From positions 1 through 64,000 of the forward strand of contig NZ_JAHKRM010000044.1 in the NCBI RefSeq assembly GCF_019396345.1: a DNA stretch of 64,000 nucleotides, in the 5' to 3' direction. The notes beneath the pieces were generated by a model that saw only the letters and a list, made by a program, of their open reading frames with translations, did no database searches and was not told the origin of the DNA. Shown in pieces: positions 10,692-18,812 of this stretch. Position 1 is the stretch's first letter. Every line of letters starts with the position of its first letter. Source of the DNA: Nonomuraea guangzhouensis. Its GTDB lineage: Bacteria > Actinomycetota > Actinomycetes > Streptosporangiales > Streptosporangiaceae. The translations under genes and the position numbers were made by a program.

Positions 10692-10729
10692 CCGTTGCCC
10701 GGCCCCGAGGACTCGGGGCCGGGCAACGG
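10692..10729. repeat. 38 bp near-perfect palindrome, possible terminator
   Basis: Two 18 bp arms (left starts CCGTTGCCCGG, right ends CCGGGCAACGG) separated by 2 bp. It would form a very strong hairpin in RNA from either strand. There is no T-run, so it may be an intrinsic terminator of the high-GC type for sdhCAB or a relic of the adjoining transposition module. Confidence 0.5.
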
Positions 10730-10778
10730 GCCTGTGCGTGATGTTGTGTGGTGGTGCGCGATTTCTGGGTGGCTGTGC

Positions 10779-11564
10779 GAGGCGGAAGTTGCCACTGGTG
10801 ATGCGGGTGATGGCAGCGAGTGCTTCGTGGTGGCGTAGTCGTCGGCGTCGCCGAGGTTGAGGTGGGGCCAGGATCTGCCCGGCCGAGGCATCGCCGTCGG
10901 AGCTGACGGGGCGGGTACCGTCGAGGTGGCCTTCCAGATGCGCCGAGGTGAAGTCGGAGCCGTGGTCGAGGTGGAACACCGACAGGATGCCGCACACGTG
11001 CCAGTCTGGTTCGCATTTGCGGCAGATCGCGGGAGTGGTCGTCCTCGATGGCGGTCAGCCACGGCCGGGCCGGTCGGCCTTTGTCGTCGAGCACCCAGAT
11101 GTCCAGCTCGGTGTGGTCGGCCTGCCAGATCTCGTTCGGAGCCTTGGCTTCGCGCCGGTAGACCAGGTCATAGGTTTCCCGGTATTTCTTGGTGCCCTCA
11201 AGGCCGAGGGTGACCAGAGCGGGGTCCAGATCGGTGACGATGCGGGCCACGGTCCGATAGGCGGGCCACGGCCAGCCGTGGCCTTGGCGATGCTTTCGGC
11301 TTGCCGGTGGATGGCGGCCGCACTCAGGCGAGGCTTGCGTAGGGCCAGCCCTTCGATGAAGGCCACGAGTTCGTCGGGGAAGCGGCGCAGCCCTTTGTCG
11401 TGGCGGCCCGGCCGCGGCAAGGCGTCCAGACCGCCTTGCCGGTAGTCGACCAGCCACCGATGCAGCGTCCGATAGCAGACGCCACCCTCGTCCTGGGCAG
11501 CGGCCAGTCGTGCCAGCGGCACTCCCTCGTGCGGGTGCGGCGCGAGCATCTCGTACCGGCTCAT
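10779..11564 (-). pseudogene. Collapsed transposition module: DDE transposase plus ATPase remnant
   Basis: A degenerate gene spread over three frames. From ATG 11564 an N-terminal HTH segment is readable (MSRYEMLAPH, YRTLHRWLVDYRQGGL). A one-base shift near 11282 moves to a second frame with the first half of an rve/DDE core (IWQADHTELDIWVLDDKG, WLTAIEDDHSR). Around 11030 about 28 codons are missing and the reading resumes in a third frame with CGILSVFHLDHGSDFTSAHL. Beyond this, at 10779-10829, EALAAITRITSGNFRL resembles the end of a TniB/ExeA-like transposition ATPase. The pieces suggest a two-gene TniA/TniB-type element fused by deletion. Not functional. Confidence 0.75.
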
Positions 11565-11879
11565 GGCTAGGGCACGTCCGGTCACGCCGGAGCGCCCGTT
11601 GCCGGGGCCCTGCCGATTCCGCCGGTGCAACGGGTCACCAACCAGCCCAGGCGGAACGGACGGAGACGGTTGACCTCAGGAAATGCCCCTTCCGTGAAGC
11701 AACCTGGCGGTATGCCGCAACAGACGCCCAGGTCGGCCGGCCTGCACACGAGCCTCGGCAAGGACTGACCTGTCTTCGCCTGACGACCGCGTTCCTTCCG
11801 GCTGCGGCCGCTGCGGTAAGGGGCGACGGCCCGGCACCTTAGGTGTCGCCGTGCGAGTGACACCGCCGATACGGAGGGA
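11565..11879. other. Spacer with no convincing gene
   Basis: About 315 bp between the transposase remnant and the DUF4405-like gene. A 93-codon minus-strand reading exists but has no domain-like features or ribosome site. Probably decayed mobile-element sequence. Confidence 0.4.
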
Positions 11880-12341
11880 TCAGATGGCAGCCCGGCGACG
11901 GCTCAACCCGGCGGCGACGCGGTGGCGATTGAGAATCAGGTGGATGATCACCAGGGGGAGGAAGGCCATCCCGGAGATGGTGTGGACCCGCTCGACGACG
12001 CCGCCGGCACCGGCCAGCCATACCGGGATGCCCGAGATCATGACGGCGCCGAAGGTGAGGGCCAGCAAGGGATTGAAGATCACGAGCTTGCGCTCGGGAT
12101 GCGCCATGCGGCGTGCCGCCGCGGATCTCACCCAGCGGCGCTGCGTGCACACGTGCCAGGCGACGACTCCGAACGCGCCGATCCCGAGGATCGAGTGCCA
12201 TGTCGCACCCCATTCATGCGAGATGAAGGCAATGAACGTGGTGAGCAGCAGTCCGGAGACGAGAAGGATGGTGTTCCGTCGGTGCTTTCCGGTAGTCGAC
12301 CGGGAAGGGGGCGTCTTTCGGACCTTATCGGGAGATGGCAT
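11880..12341 (-). CDS. Small four-helix membrane protein, DUF4405/cytochrome b-like
   Basis: 153 aa with four membrane helices after a basic N-terminus. Paired histidines fall in helices two and four (FISHEWGATWHSILG, VVAWHV, RVHTISGMAF, IIHLILN), the arrangement of DUF4405 and related small haem-b membrane proteins. Likely a haem-binding electron carrier in the membrane; the donor is unknown. It lies 144 bp downstream of an NmrA-type oxidoreductase on the same strand. Function beyond this cannot be read from the sequence. Confidence 0.65.
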   Translation of the reverse strand: MPSPDKVRKTPPSRSTTGKHRRNTILLVSGLLLTTFIAFISHEWGATWHSILGIGAFGVVAWHVCTQRRWVRSAAARRMAHPERKLVIFNPLLALTFGAVMISGIPVWLAGAGGVVERVHTISGMAFLPLVIIHLILNRHRVAAGLSRRRAAI

Positions 12342-12485
12342 GGTTGGTCTCTCTCGTAGGCGGGTGGGCCCCGTGTCATGAGGCCACGGTCAACCAGGGC
12401 GGTAACGGAGCACACAGGGGGTTGATCGCCGCCCCGGCTCGGCGTCTGGGCGCCGGGATCGAGGCGAGGGATAGCCTGGCAGGCC

Positions 12486-13424
12486 TTATGCCAGCAGGAG
12501 TTGCGCGTGTTCCTGCAGCCATTCGCGCAAGGTGAGCGGTTTACGCCCAAGGGTCCGTTCGACGAAATCGTTGCGGGCCCAGACGACTTCGTTCTCCCTC
12601 TCGTATTCGAAGAACTCCCAGACGCCCGTGGCGAACGGGCCGAACAACCGGGAGTATTCGTTGAGAAAGCCTTCCTTGCTGCCGTCATGGGTGATCTTCT
12701 CGCCGAAGACCTCGGTCATCAGCTGGGCGGCTTCGCTGTGGCGCATGAGGTCGTGACCGTTGTTCAGTGTGTGGAACTGGCCGATGTGCCGATGGTTGTC
12801 GGAGAGGAACAAGCGTCCCGCGACTTCGGCGATGTCGCGCGGGTCGATGAAGGGGATGAGGCGGTCGTGCCAGATGAGCTTGCGCTCGCGGCGCAGGCCT
12901 TCCTTCATCCGGAAGAGATTGTCCATGAACGTGGCGCCGATGTTGAGATAGGTCACCGGCAGGTCGCTGTCGTCGAGGATCTGTTTCGCGATGGGATGTT
13001 GAGTGGGGAGCAGGAAACCCGCGTCGCGGATCGACTGCGGGATGCGCCGTCGGCTGGCCTCCGGCTGCAGGCCCAGAACGCGCAGGACGTGGGTCGAGGT
13101 GTCGGCTTTCTTGAGGGCGTCCACCAGGTTCGTCATGGCGGGCCGTTCGTCCGTTCCGTTGGTGGTGATGACGAAGACCCCCTCCATCCCTTGTACGGCG
13201 GACTCGAGCGAGGAGAGGTCGAAGTAGTCGGCGTAGACCGCTTCGGCGTGCGGGAAGTCGCGGCGAAGGTCATCGAGGCGTTCCGGCTTGCTGCTTGCCA
13301 GGCGCAGCTGGATCTGCGGCACCTCACGGTGCAGAAAGCGTGCCAGCGGCCCGCCGATGTGGCCGGTCGCGCCGAAGATGAGAATGCTGCGCGGAATGGG
13401 TTTGCTCTTGATGTTGCCGGACAT
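12486..13424 (-). CDS. NmrA-type NAD(P)-binding oxidoreductase
   Basis: 312 aa. The glycine-rich loop ILIFGATGHIGGPLARFL at the N-terminus marks an atypical short-chain dehydrogenase/NmrA fold; VYADYFDLSSLESAVQG and GVFVITTNG follow the usual strand order. Members act as quinone or azo reductases or as redox sensors that bind NADP. The canonical YxxxK pair is not evident, which fits NmrA proteins. Start ATG 13424 follows AAAGGA. Neighbours suggest a redox or detoxification cluster. Confidence 0.75.
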   Translation of the reverse strand: MSGNIKSKPIPRSILIFGATGHIGGPLARFLHREVPQIQLRLASSKPERLDDLRRDFPHAEAVYADYFDLSSLESAVQGMEGVFVITTNGTDERPAMTNLVDALKKADTSTHVLRVLGLQPEASRRRIPQSIRDAGFLLPTQHPIAKQILDDSDLPVTYLNIGATFMDNLFRMKEGLRRERKLIWHDRLIPFIDPRDIAEVAGRLFLSDNHRHIGQFHTLNNGHDLMRHSEAAQLMTEVFGEKITHDGSKEGFLNEYSRLFGPFATGVWEFFEYERENEVVWARNDFVERTLGRKPLTLREWLQEHAQLLLA

Positions 13425-13536
13425 TGCACGTCCTTTCGGAGATCGTGCGGGTCGCGCTCGGAGCGCAGTGATTCGGTGTGCCCGGGGCTTTGCCGAGTGC
13501 GCACGCTTGGCGCTCGCGCGGAACAGAAATTCGCGG

Positions 13537-13722
13537 TCAGCGCTGGGGCGACTCGCGGGCGGGGATGAGCTGGGGTGTCTTAGCCTTCGGAGCCGTCCAG
13601 ACGCCGTGGGTGGTGACGCCGTGCTTGGCGAGGCTGCGAATGTGTTTGGACCAGATGGCCTCGTAGGTGGCCAATGCTTCCGGGGCGCGGAGCGTGTAGA
13701 CGCGAAGCTGCTACACGATGAT
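13537..13722 (-). pseudogene. NIPSNAP-family fragment with nonsense codon
   Basis: The minus strand reads IIV-stop-QLRVYTLRAPEALATY and continues through SKHIRSLAKHGVTTHGVW to a TGA at 13537-13539. QLRVYTLR and GVTTHGVW are typical of the N-terminal half of NIPSNAP proteins, where a Tyr codon normally stands at the TAG (13711-13713). The initiator Met is also ATC, and the C-terminal half is missing. A decayed gene of about 60 codons. Confidence 0.7.
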
Positions 13723-13895
13723 CTTTCAGACAGGACAACGAGTCATAAACAGCGTGATCGGCTTGGACTCGGTTCGCCGATGCGGATGTGGTGCGCCTGG
13801 TGCAGGCGTCCGTGTGGGCGCGGGGCTGCTTCGGCTCCCGCTTGGCAAACAGTTTCAGCAGGCACCTCGGCGCCGAGGAGGGCTGCCCGGACCGG

Positions 13896-14291
13896 TCAGG
13901 TCATGCTTTCCGGGGTCACCATTCGGTTGGTCAGGTTCGTCATCAGCCCGTCGGCGTTGACGGTCGCGTACTCGATGCCGCTCATGGCCAGCAGGCGCCC
14001 GTCGGCCGATCGCGTGATGTTGACCCAGTGGCACTCGATCCTGCCGTCGTCGAGCACCGTGGTGTCCCAGAGGTGCTTGCTGTCGGCCATGGCCGCGGCC
14101 ATCCCCCGGTAGACCTCCATGATCGCGGGCAGGCCGGTCACCGGCTCCATCTCTTCGGCGAGCTGCACGGTCGCGTCCGTCGCGAAGATCGACCGATACT
14201 CCTCCACAGCTGCGGGGTCGTGTGCCGTGCGGTCGAAGAGCGTGATGTAGCGGTCGATCACCGTCTGGGTCGTCTCGGTCGTTCGAGTCAT
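13896..14291 (-). CDS. SnoaL-like/NTF2-fold protein
   Basis: 131 aa, the size of a single cone-shaped NTF2-like domain. Features include a long N-terminal helix (VIDRYITLFDRTAHDP), a central SIFATDATVQLAE strand and HWVNITRSADGR near the end. Relatives include polyketide cyclases, isomerases and non-catalytic binding proteins; the sequence does not say which. ATG 14291 has GGAGG at good spacing and is preferred over an upstream start. It lies in the TetR/monooxygenase cluster. Confidence 0.7.
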   Translation of the reverse strand: MTRTTETTQTVIDRYITLFDRTAHDPAAVEEYRSIFATDATVQLAEEMEPVTGLPAIMEVYRGMAAAMADSKHLWDTTVLDDGRIECHWVNITRSADGRLLAMSGIEYATVNADGLMTNLTNRMVTPESMT

Positions 14292-14356
14292 CCCTTTGCC
14301 TCCGTCGTCTCTTAGTAGCACCGGTCATGGCCCGGTTGCTGAACGTGCGTGGTTTC

Positions 14357-15073
14357 TTACGTGGTTTCCTGGTTGGGGGTGATCAGGGCGAGCACGGCCT
14401 GGCGTCGCTCGCGCAGCAGCCGCAGGCCTTCCGTGGCGGCTGCGCGGACCTCGTCGGGGCTGGCTTGTTCGGGGCCGAGCAGGGCCGTCACCGCGGCGGC
14501 CATGACCGCCTCGGGGGCCTCGACGGTGACGCCGGGCAGAACCTGCGGGCGGGTTGTGGCGGCGAGAAAGCCGGTCATGAGAGCCTGGAGTGCGTAGGCC
14601 TGCTCATCGAGCGGCCAGTCGGTTCGCACCAGGCGGTGTCGGCGCCAGACCGGCAGCACCGTGTACATCAGCGCGGCGGGGCCCACCAGGTCGAGCAGTT
14701 CCATGCTGCGTGGATGTTGGGCCAGGGCGCCCAGCAGGTCGGCGTCGCCGGTCTGCATGGCGCGCATGAACGGGTTGTCCAGGGCGCGCTGCAGGAGTTG
14801 CGGGCAGAGCCGGTGCGGGCGGCACAGGTCCGCATCGGCGGTCGTCGCGTCGATCTCGTGGTCCAGGACGGTCAGGAAGTCCCGGGCGAACAGCCCGAAC
14901 AGGAGATCTTCCTTGGTGGGCCAGTACAGGTACGCCGTGCCCTTGCCGACGTGCGCCCGTTCCGCGATCTCGGCGACGGTCAACCCTTTGACCCCGCGTT
15001 TGAGCACCAGGTCCCTGGCCGCGGCGAGAATCCGGGAGGCCGTGGCGGAGTCGTGTCCCGTCGATGTTGTCAT
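14357..15073 (-). CDS. TetR-family transcriptional regulator
   Basis: 238 aa. The N-terminal HTH (ILAAARDLVLKRGVKGLTVAEIAERAHVGKGTAYLYWPTKEDLL spans residues 15-57) is textbook TetR; the remaining helices form the ligand and dimer domain. The start at ATG 15071-15073 has AAGGA upstream. It is 68 bp downstream of the monooxygenase on the same strand, so the two are probably cotranscribed and autoregulated from the promoter at about 16.4 kb. Confidence 0.88.
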   Translation of the reverse strand: MTTSTGHDSATASRILAAARDLVLKRGVKGLTVAEIAERAHVGKGTAYLYWPTKEDLLFGLFARDFLTVLDHEIDATTADADLCRPHRLCPQLLQRALDNPFMRAMQTGDADLLGALAQHPRSMELLDLVGPAALMYTVLPVWRRHRLVRTDWPLDEQAYALQALMTGFLAATTRPQVLPGVTVEAPEAVMAAAVTALLGPEQASPDEVRAAATEGLRLLRERRQAVLALITPNQETT

Positions 15074-15141
15074 GGTCGTTTCCTTTGCCGTGCCGATGGG
15101 CTTGCCTGTGCCGGGCTGGACCCGCGGGAGCGGGCCGAGCC

Positions 15142-16362
15142 TCATACCAGGGCGATGTCGGTGTCCTTGAGCCTTCCCGCCTTGTCCCTGGTCTGCAGCT
15201 GCCGCAGCAGCGAGGAGACCACCGGGATCTGCGTCCCCACGGTCATGGCCTTGCGGAGCGCGAGCTCGAAAGAGGTGGCCGGAACGAAGAACTGGCGTTG
15301 CTGGATCCCGTTGCGCTGGAAGACGTCCAGATTGGGGCGCAGCGCGCGTTCCCACTCGGCCAAGGCCTGTGCCACGTCCTCGGGGTGGCGCTGCAGCATG
15401 GTGCCGAGCAGGTCCGCCCCGGATATCCCCGTCGAGACCCCCATGCCCGCATACAGGGTGACGCACCACGCCGAGTCGCCGACGAGCACGATGCGGCCGC
15501 GGTGCCAGCGGTCCATGTGCACCTGTTCGACGGAGTCGAACAGCAGGTCGTCGGCGGTCTCCAGCGCCTCCAGCGCCTCGCCCAGCGCGCGGCCGGTCGG
15601 CTCGGGGCCGAACGCCGCGCGCACCCTCTGGGCGGGCGGCTGGGTGAACTCGGCGTCCACGTCGTCAGTGTGGTAGCTCAGCAGCACGGTCGGCGGGCTG
15701 CCGGCGAACGGGAAGATCCACATTGACCGGTTGGGCTCCATCAGGACGGCCCCGTCGTCTTGATGGAGGTCGCTGAGCGGGCCGGGAAGCTGGAAGGCGA
15801 CCGCCATGTAGTTCAGCCGGCGCAGGTAATCCTCGTGCGGCCCGAACGCCAGCGACCGCACGGTGGAGCGCAGCCCGTCCGCGCCGACCACCAGGTCGAA
15901 CCGCTCGGTGAGGGAGGTGTCGTCCGCGGTGTTGGTCAGCGTGACGTCCACGCCGTCGGCGTCCTGCTCGATGCGGACCGGCACGGTCGAGTAGCGGATC
16001 TCGACATCGTCGGGAAGCGCGGCGAAGGCGGCTTGTTCGACGTCGCCGCGCAGCATCATCCAGGGGCTGCCCGGCAGGTCCTTGTAACCGAGGCCGGCGC
16101 GCCGGTTGCCCGCGCGGTCGATTTCGTAGCTGGCGCCACCGGGCATGCGGTCGTTCAGATTGTCGAGGATGCCCAGGCGTTGCGCGGCGGGCCGGCCGCC
16201 GCCGAACAGCGCGATGAAGTATCCGCCGGTGCGGCGCGCCGGGGCTCTTTCGATGATGACCGGGGTCCACCCGATCTGCCGGAGCCGCAGGGCGGTCGCG
16301 ATCCCGCTGATGCCGAGCCCGACCACCAGCGCCCGGCGATTGCTGCTGTTTCTGATGTCCAT
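15142..16362 (-). CDS. FAD-dependent aromatic-hydroxylase-type monooxygenase
   Basis: 406 aa. It has the N-terminal Rossmann fold (ALVVGLGISGIATALRLRQ), the DG motif region (DLVVGADGLRSTVRS) and the second FAD motif (GRIVLVGDSAWCVTLYAGMGVS, residues near 285), the three signatures of class A flavin monooxygenases such as TetX and p-hydroxybenzoate hydroxylase. In the third motif the usual DAAH is DSAW, a variation seen in some members. It would hydroxylate an unknown small molecule using NAD(P)H and oxygen. ATG 16362 follows GGTGGAGG. Confidence 0.82.
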   Translation of the reverse strand: MDIRNSSNRRALVVGLGISGIATALRLRQIGWTPVIIERAPARRTGGYFIALFGGGRPAAQRLGILDNLNDRMPGGASYEIDRAGNRRAGLGYKDLPGSPWMMLRGDVEQAAFAALPDDVEIRYSTVPVRIEQDADGVDVTLTNTADDTSLTERFDLVVGADGLRSTVRSLAFGPHEDYLRRLNYMAVAFQLPGPLSDLHQDDGAVLMEPNRSMWIFPFAGSPPTVLLSYHTDDVDAEFTQPPAQRVRAAFGPEPTGRALGEALEALETADDLLFDSVEQVHMDRWHRGRIVLVGDSAWCVTLYAGMGVSTGISGADLLGTMLQRHPEDVAQALAEWERALRPNLDVFQRNGIQQRQFFVPATSFELALRKAMTVGTQIPVVSSLLRQLQTRDKAGRLKDTDIALV

Positions 16363-16408
16363 GCCTCCACCGTAAGACGAACTGACCGAATTCATCATCT
16401 GGTCAGTG

Positions 16409-16424
16409 AGTGAGCTTGCTCACA
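16409..16424. promoter_or_regulatory. Palindrome upstream of the monooxygenase, CRP-like or TetR operator
   Basis: AGTGAGCTTGCTCACA matches TGTGA-N6-TCACA at nine of ten fixed positions and contains a perfect 14 bp palindrome (16410-16423). It lies 47-62 bp upstream of the monooxygenase ATG. Either CRP or the downstream TetR could use it. Confidence 0.45.
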
Positions 16425-16437
16425 GTGACGATCGCTG

Positions 16438-16457
16438 CGATCACTGAAGAGTGATCG
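16438..16457. promoter_or_regulatory. Second palindrome in the divergent spacer
   Basis: Perfect inverted repeat CGATCACT-N4-AGTGATCG. It is 14 bp from the preceding palindrome and of a length typical of TetR operators. Confidence 0.45.
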
Positions 16458-16520
16458 TCCGCTGGCCGGGCTCGCGCTGGAACGCTGCCGCCACATCCGG
16501 GGGCCACTCGCACACCCACC

Positions 16521-16542
16521 ACTGCTTGTAACTTCAAGCAGT
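16521..16542. promoter_or_regulatory. MarR operator
   Basis: Perfect inverted repeat ACTGCTTG-N6-CAAGCAGT, which includes TTG-N6-CAA, the common MarR half-site geometry. It ends 15 bp before the marR start codon and abuts the candidate -10 TATTGT (16546-16551), so binding would repress marR itself. Confidence 0.65.
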
Positions 16543-16557
16543 GCGTATTGTGGTCGG

Positions 16558-17031
16558 ATGACGGACGTCCAGTGGTTGACCCAGCGCGAGCAGCAGGTAT
16601 GGCGACGTTTTGTGGGAGTACTCACCTGCCTGCCCGGGGAGCTCGACGGTCAATTGCAGCGCGACTGCGACCTGACCCACTTCGGCTACGGGGTCATGGT
16701 CGCCCTGTCGGAGAAGCCACAGCGGGCGATGCGCATGAGTGAGCTGGCGGCCCTCGTCAACGGTTCGCAGTCGCGGCTGTCGCACGTGGTCGCCAGGCTC
16801 GAACGGCAGGGATGGGTTCGCAGGGAGCGCACGGCAGATGACGGCCGCGGATACGTCGCGGTGCTCACTGACGCGGGGTACGACAAACTCGCCGCCAGCG
16901 CCCCCGGTCACGTGGAGGCGGTGCGGTCGATGGTCTTCGAGGTGCTCACCCCGGAGCAACTCGGCCAGCTCGAGGAGATCTGCTCCGCGATCCTCAAGAA
17001 GATCAGGTGTGGCCGGGACGACCTGGCGTGA
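16558..17031 (+). CDS. MarR-family transcriptional regulator
   Basis: 157 aa winged-helix protein: MRMSELAALVNGSQSRLSHV is the recognition-helix region and RRERTADDGRGYVAVLT the wing with its conserved DxRG-like DGRG. It is divergent from the FAD monooxygenase across 195 bp holding three palindromes. TATTGT ends 7 nt before the ATG and no ribosome site is present, so a leaderless transcript is likely. Expected to repress itself, and possibly the divergent operon, until a phenolic or oxidant ligand is bound. Confidence 0.88.
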   Translation: MTDVQWLTQREQQVWRRFVGVLTCLPGELDGQLQRDCDLTHFGYGVMVALSEKPQRAMRMSELAALVNGSQSRLSHVVARLERQGWVRRERTADDGRGYVAVLTDAGYDKLAASAPGHVEAVRSMVFEVLTPEQLGQLEEICSAILKKIRCGRDDLA

Positions 17032-17132
17032 GCACGCCCTTCGGCCGACACGGTCCTTGACGCTTCAAATACAACGTGGCTACCTTTAGTGATGTTCTTG
17101 AAGGCTCAAGCACATCGAGCGAAGGAGCCCCC

Positions 17133-17573
17133 ATGTCGCATGCCGCCGAAACCGATGCCGTCCCCTCTGCCAGCGCCGGCCGGATCGCCGGAGGCCTGGC
17201 CGCGGCCGTCCTCGCGGCCCTCGTCGTGAATGCCGTCATCGCGGTACTGGCCCTGGCGGCCGGCGCATCCGACGGCTTCCCACCGCTCCAGGCATCCAGC
17301 TACATCTCCCTGACCGTGGTCGGCGTGCTGGCCGGCGCCGCCGGCTGGGCTGCGGTACGGCGGTGGTCGCGCCAGCCCGCTACCGTGCTGCGCCTGCTGG
17401 TGCCAATCGTCGTGGCCGTCTCGCTGCTGCCCGACATCGCGATGTTCTTCACCGCCATGCAACCGAACACCACCGCACTCGGCGTGGTCGCGCTAATGGT
17501 GATGCACGTGGCCACCGCGGCCGTCGCGGTGCCGCTCTTCGCCTGGACACTGCCCCTGTCGACCCGCCGCTGA
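17133..17573 (+). CDS. Four-helix membrane protein, DUF6069-like
   Basis: 146 aa with four hydrophobic helices (about 18-42, 55-78, 88-108 and 116-138). The pattern, with a Ser/Ala-rich N-terminus and a long second loop, resembles the DUF6069 family of actinobacterial membrane proteins. It follows marR by about 100 bp on the same strand. ATG 17133 has GAAGGAG upstream. No function can be given. Confidence 0.6.
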   Translation: MSHAAETDAVPSASAGRIAGGLAAAVLAALVVNAVIAVLALAAGASDGFPPLQASSYISLTVVGVLAGAAGWAAVRRWSRQPATVLRLLVPIVVAVSLLPDIAMFFTAMQPNTTALGVVALMVMHVATAAVAVPLFAWTLPLSTRR

Positions 17574-17699
17574 TCGCGACGTACGCGACCGATCGGGGCG
17601 GTGCGCGGTGGGTCCAGCAGACCTCACCCGACCTCCTGCGTGTACGACTTGCCGGGATCGGCCACTGGCCCGGGTCGGTCGGCCGCTCAGCCCGGGAGT

Positions 17700-17880
17700 T
17701 CGGGCCCCGTCCGGCCCCTGCACAGTCTGGCCACCGGTTCTTGCCGGCTCCATCCGGCAGCCCTCGTCCCGTCCGTCCGGCCACTCGCGCTTCCGGTTCG
17801 GTCCGGCGCTCGTCCGGCGGCCCTCGTCCAGCCCGTCCGGTCTGCCCGCTCGGTTCGGCCTGCCTGTCCGGTCCGGCTGC
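17700..17880. repeat. Imperfect tandem repeats, period about 60 bp
   Basis: The 422 bp spacer 17574-17995 has no convincing gene. Within it CCCTCGTCC...GTCCGG blocks recur exactly 60 bp apart (17761 and 17821), and a weaker copy precedes them. GTCCGG appears many times. The array lies beyond the 3' ends of two convergent genes. Confidence 0.6.
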
Positions 17881-17995
17881 TCATCGCAAAGGCCGGGTAG
17901 CGGTCTGGTCGTGGACAGAAGTCGCCGAAGGGGTGCCGCCCCTGGGGTGTTGTTGGGAGGGTGTTGGTGGAGTCGGACGCCAAAGGCGGGCGTCG

Positions 17996-18715
17996 TCAAG
18001 GGGCGTCGGCCACCACCATGAACAGCGTGCAACTGACCACGAACGGTGCCGAGCCGACGTCGGCGGGATCCAGGTAGCCCGCGTCCACAGCCCTGGAGAG
18101 GGTCCGGCGGAGGCCGAAGAGCTGTTCGGCCGTCTCCAGGTCCCGGATCACCGGGCTGAACACCACCGCGGTCCGCACCGTCAGCCCGGCCTGTTCGGCG
18201 AGGCGGACGAGGCTGCGGCCGATGGCCGGGTTCCGGATCACCTCAGTGGTGATGTACCGAACGAGGCCCTGACCTGCCGGTGAGTCGATCAGCAGGCCGT
18301 GCCAGTCGGGTTCGGCCATGGCGATGACGGCGCCCGGTCGGGCCACGCGCCGGAACTCCGCCACCACTCTCCCCGGATCCGGCACATGCTGCAGCATCCG
18401 GTCCGTGCGAGCCCGGTCGACGCTGCCGTTGGCGAGTGGCATCGCTTGGGCGTCGCCGACGCGGATCTCGACGTTGGTACGGCCGGCGAGCCGTACCCGG
18501 GCCTGTTCCACCATGGCCGGATCATGATCAAGGCCGATCACCGTACCGGAAGAGGCGACCCCGTCGGAGAGGTCGGCCAGGTCGGTGCCGGGCCCGCAAC
18601 CGATGTCGAGCGCGGTCTGGCCGGGCCGCAGGTCCATCATGGCCAGCAGATCCCGCTTGTACGCGCGGCCCGGCGCGCTGGCGGCGAGTTGGTCAAGGTA
18701 CGCGATAGTCGTCAT
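17996..18715 (-). CDS. SAM-dependent methyltransferase (UbiE/MenG-like fold)
   Basis: 239 aa class I methyltransferase. Motif I is ALDIGCGPGTDLADL, motif II VIGLDHD, followed by VGDAQAMPLANGSVD and FRRVARPGAVIAMAEPDW. Similar small-molecule methyltransferases in actinomycetes are often called type 11 enzymes. I use ATG 18715; a TTG four codons earlier is possible. Substrate unknown. A second methyltransferase follows upstream on the same strand, about 100 bp away. Confidence 0.8.
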   Translation of the reverse strand: MTTIAYLDQLAASAPGRAYKRDLLAMMDLRPGQTALDIGCGPGTDLADLSDGVASSGTVIGLDHDPAMVEQARVRLAGRTNVEIRVGDAQAMPLANGSVDRARTDRMLQHVPDPGRVVAEFRRVARPGAVIAMAEPDWHGLLIDSPAGQGLVRYITTEVIRNPAIGRSLVRLAEQAGLTVRTAVVFSPVIRDLETAEQLFGLRRTLSRAVDAGYLDPADVGSAPFVVSCTLFMVVADAP

Positions 18716-18812
18716 GACCTGAGCCAAGCAGGAGAATGTGCGGTTTCTGAGGAGAGAACGACAAGATCCGGCGCATTGTCGTACTGCCTAGACCTGCAGA
18801 ACGCTCTCCAAG

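Noticed and set aside
11582..11863. 93-codon minus-strand reading after the transposase relic
   Set aside because: No ribosome site, no recognisable motif, low-information composition.
13865..13878. CCTCGGCGCCGAGG palindrome below the SnoaL-like gene
   Set aside because: Perfect but without a loop and short; common by chance at this GC content, so not called a terminator.
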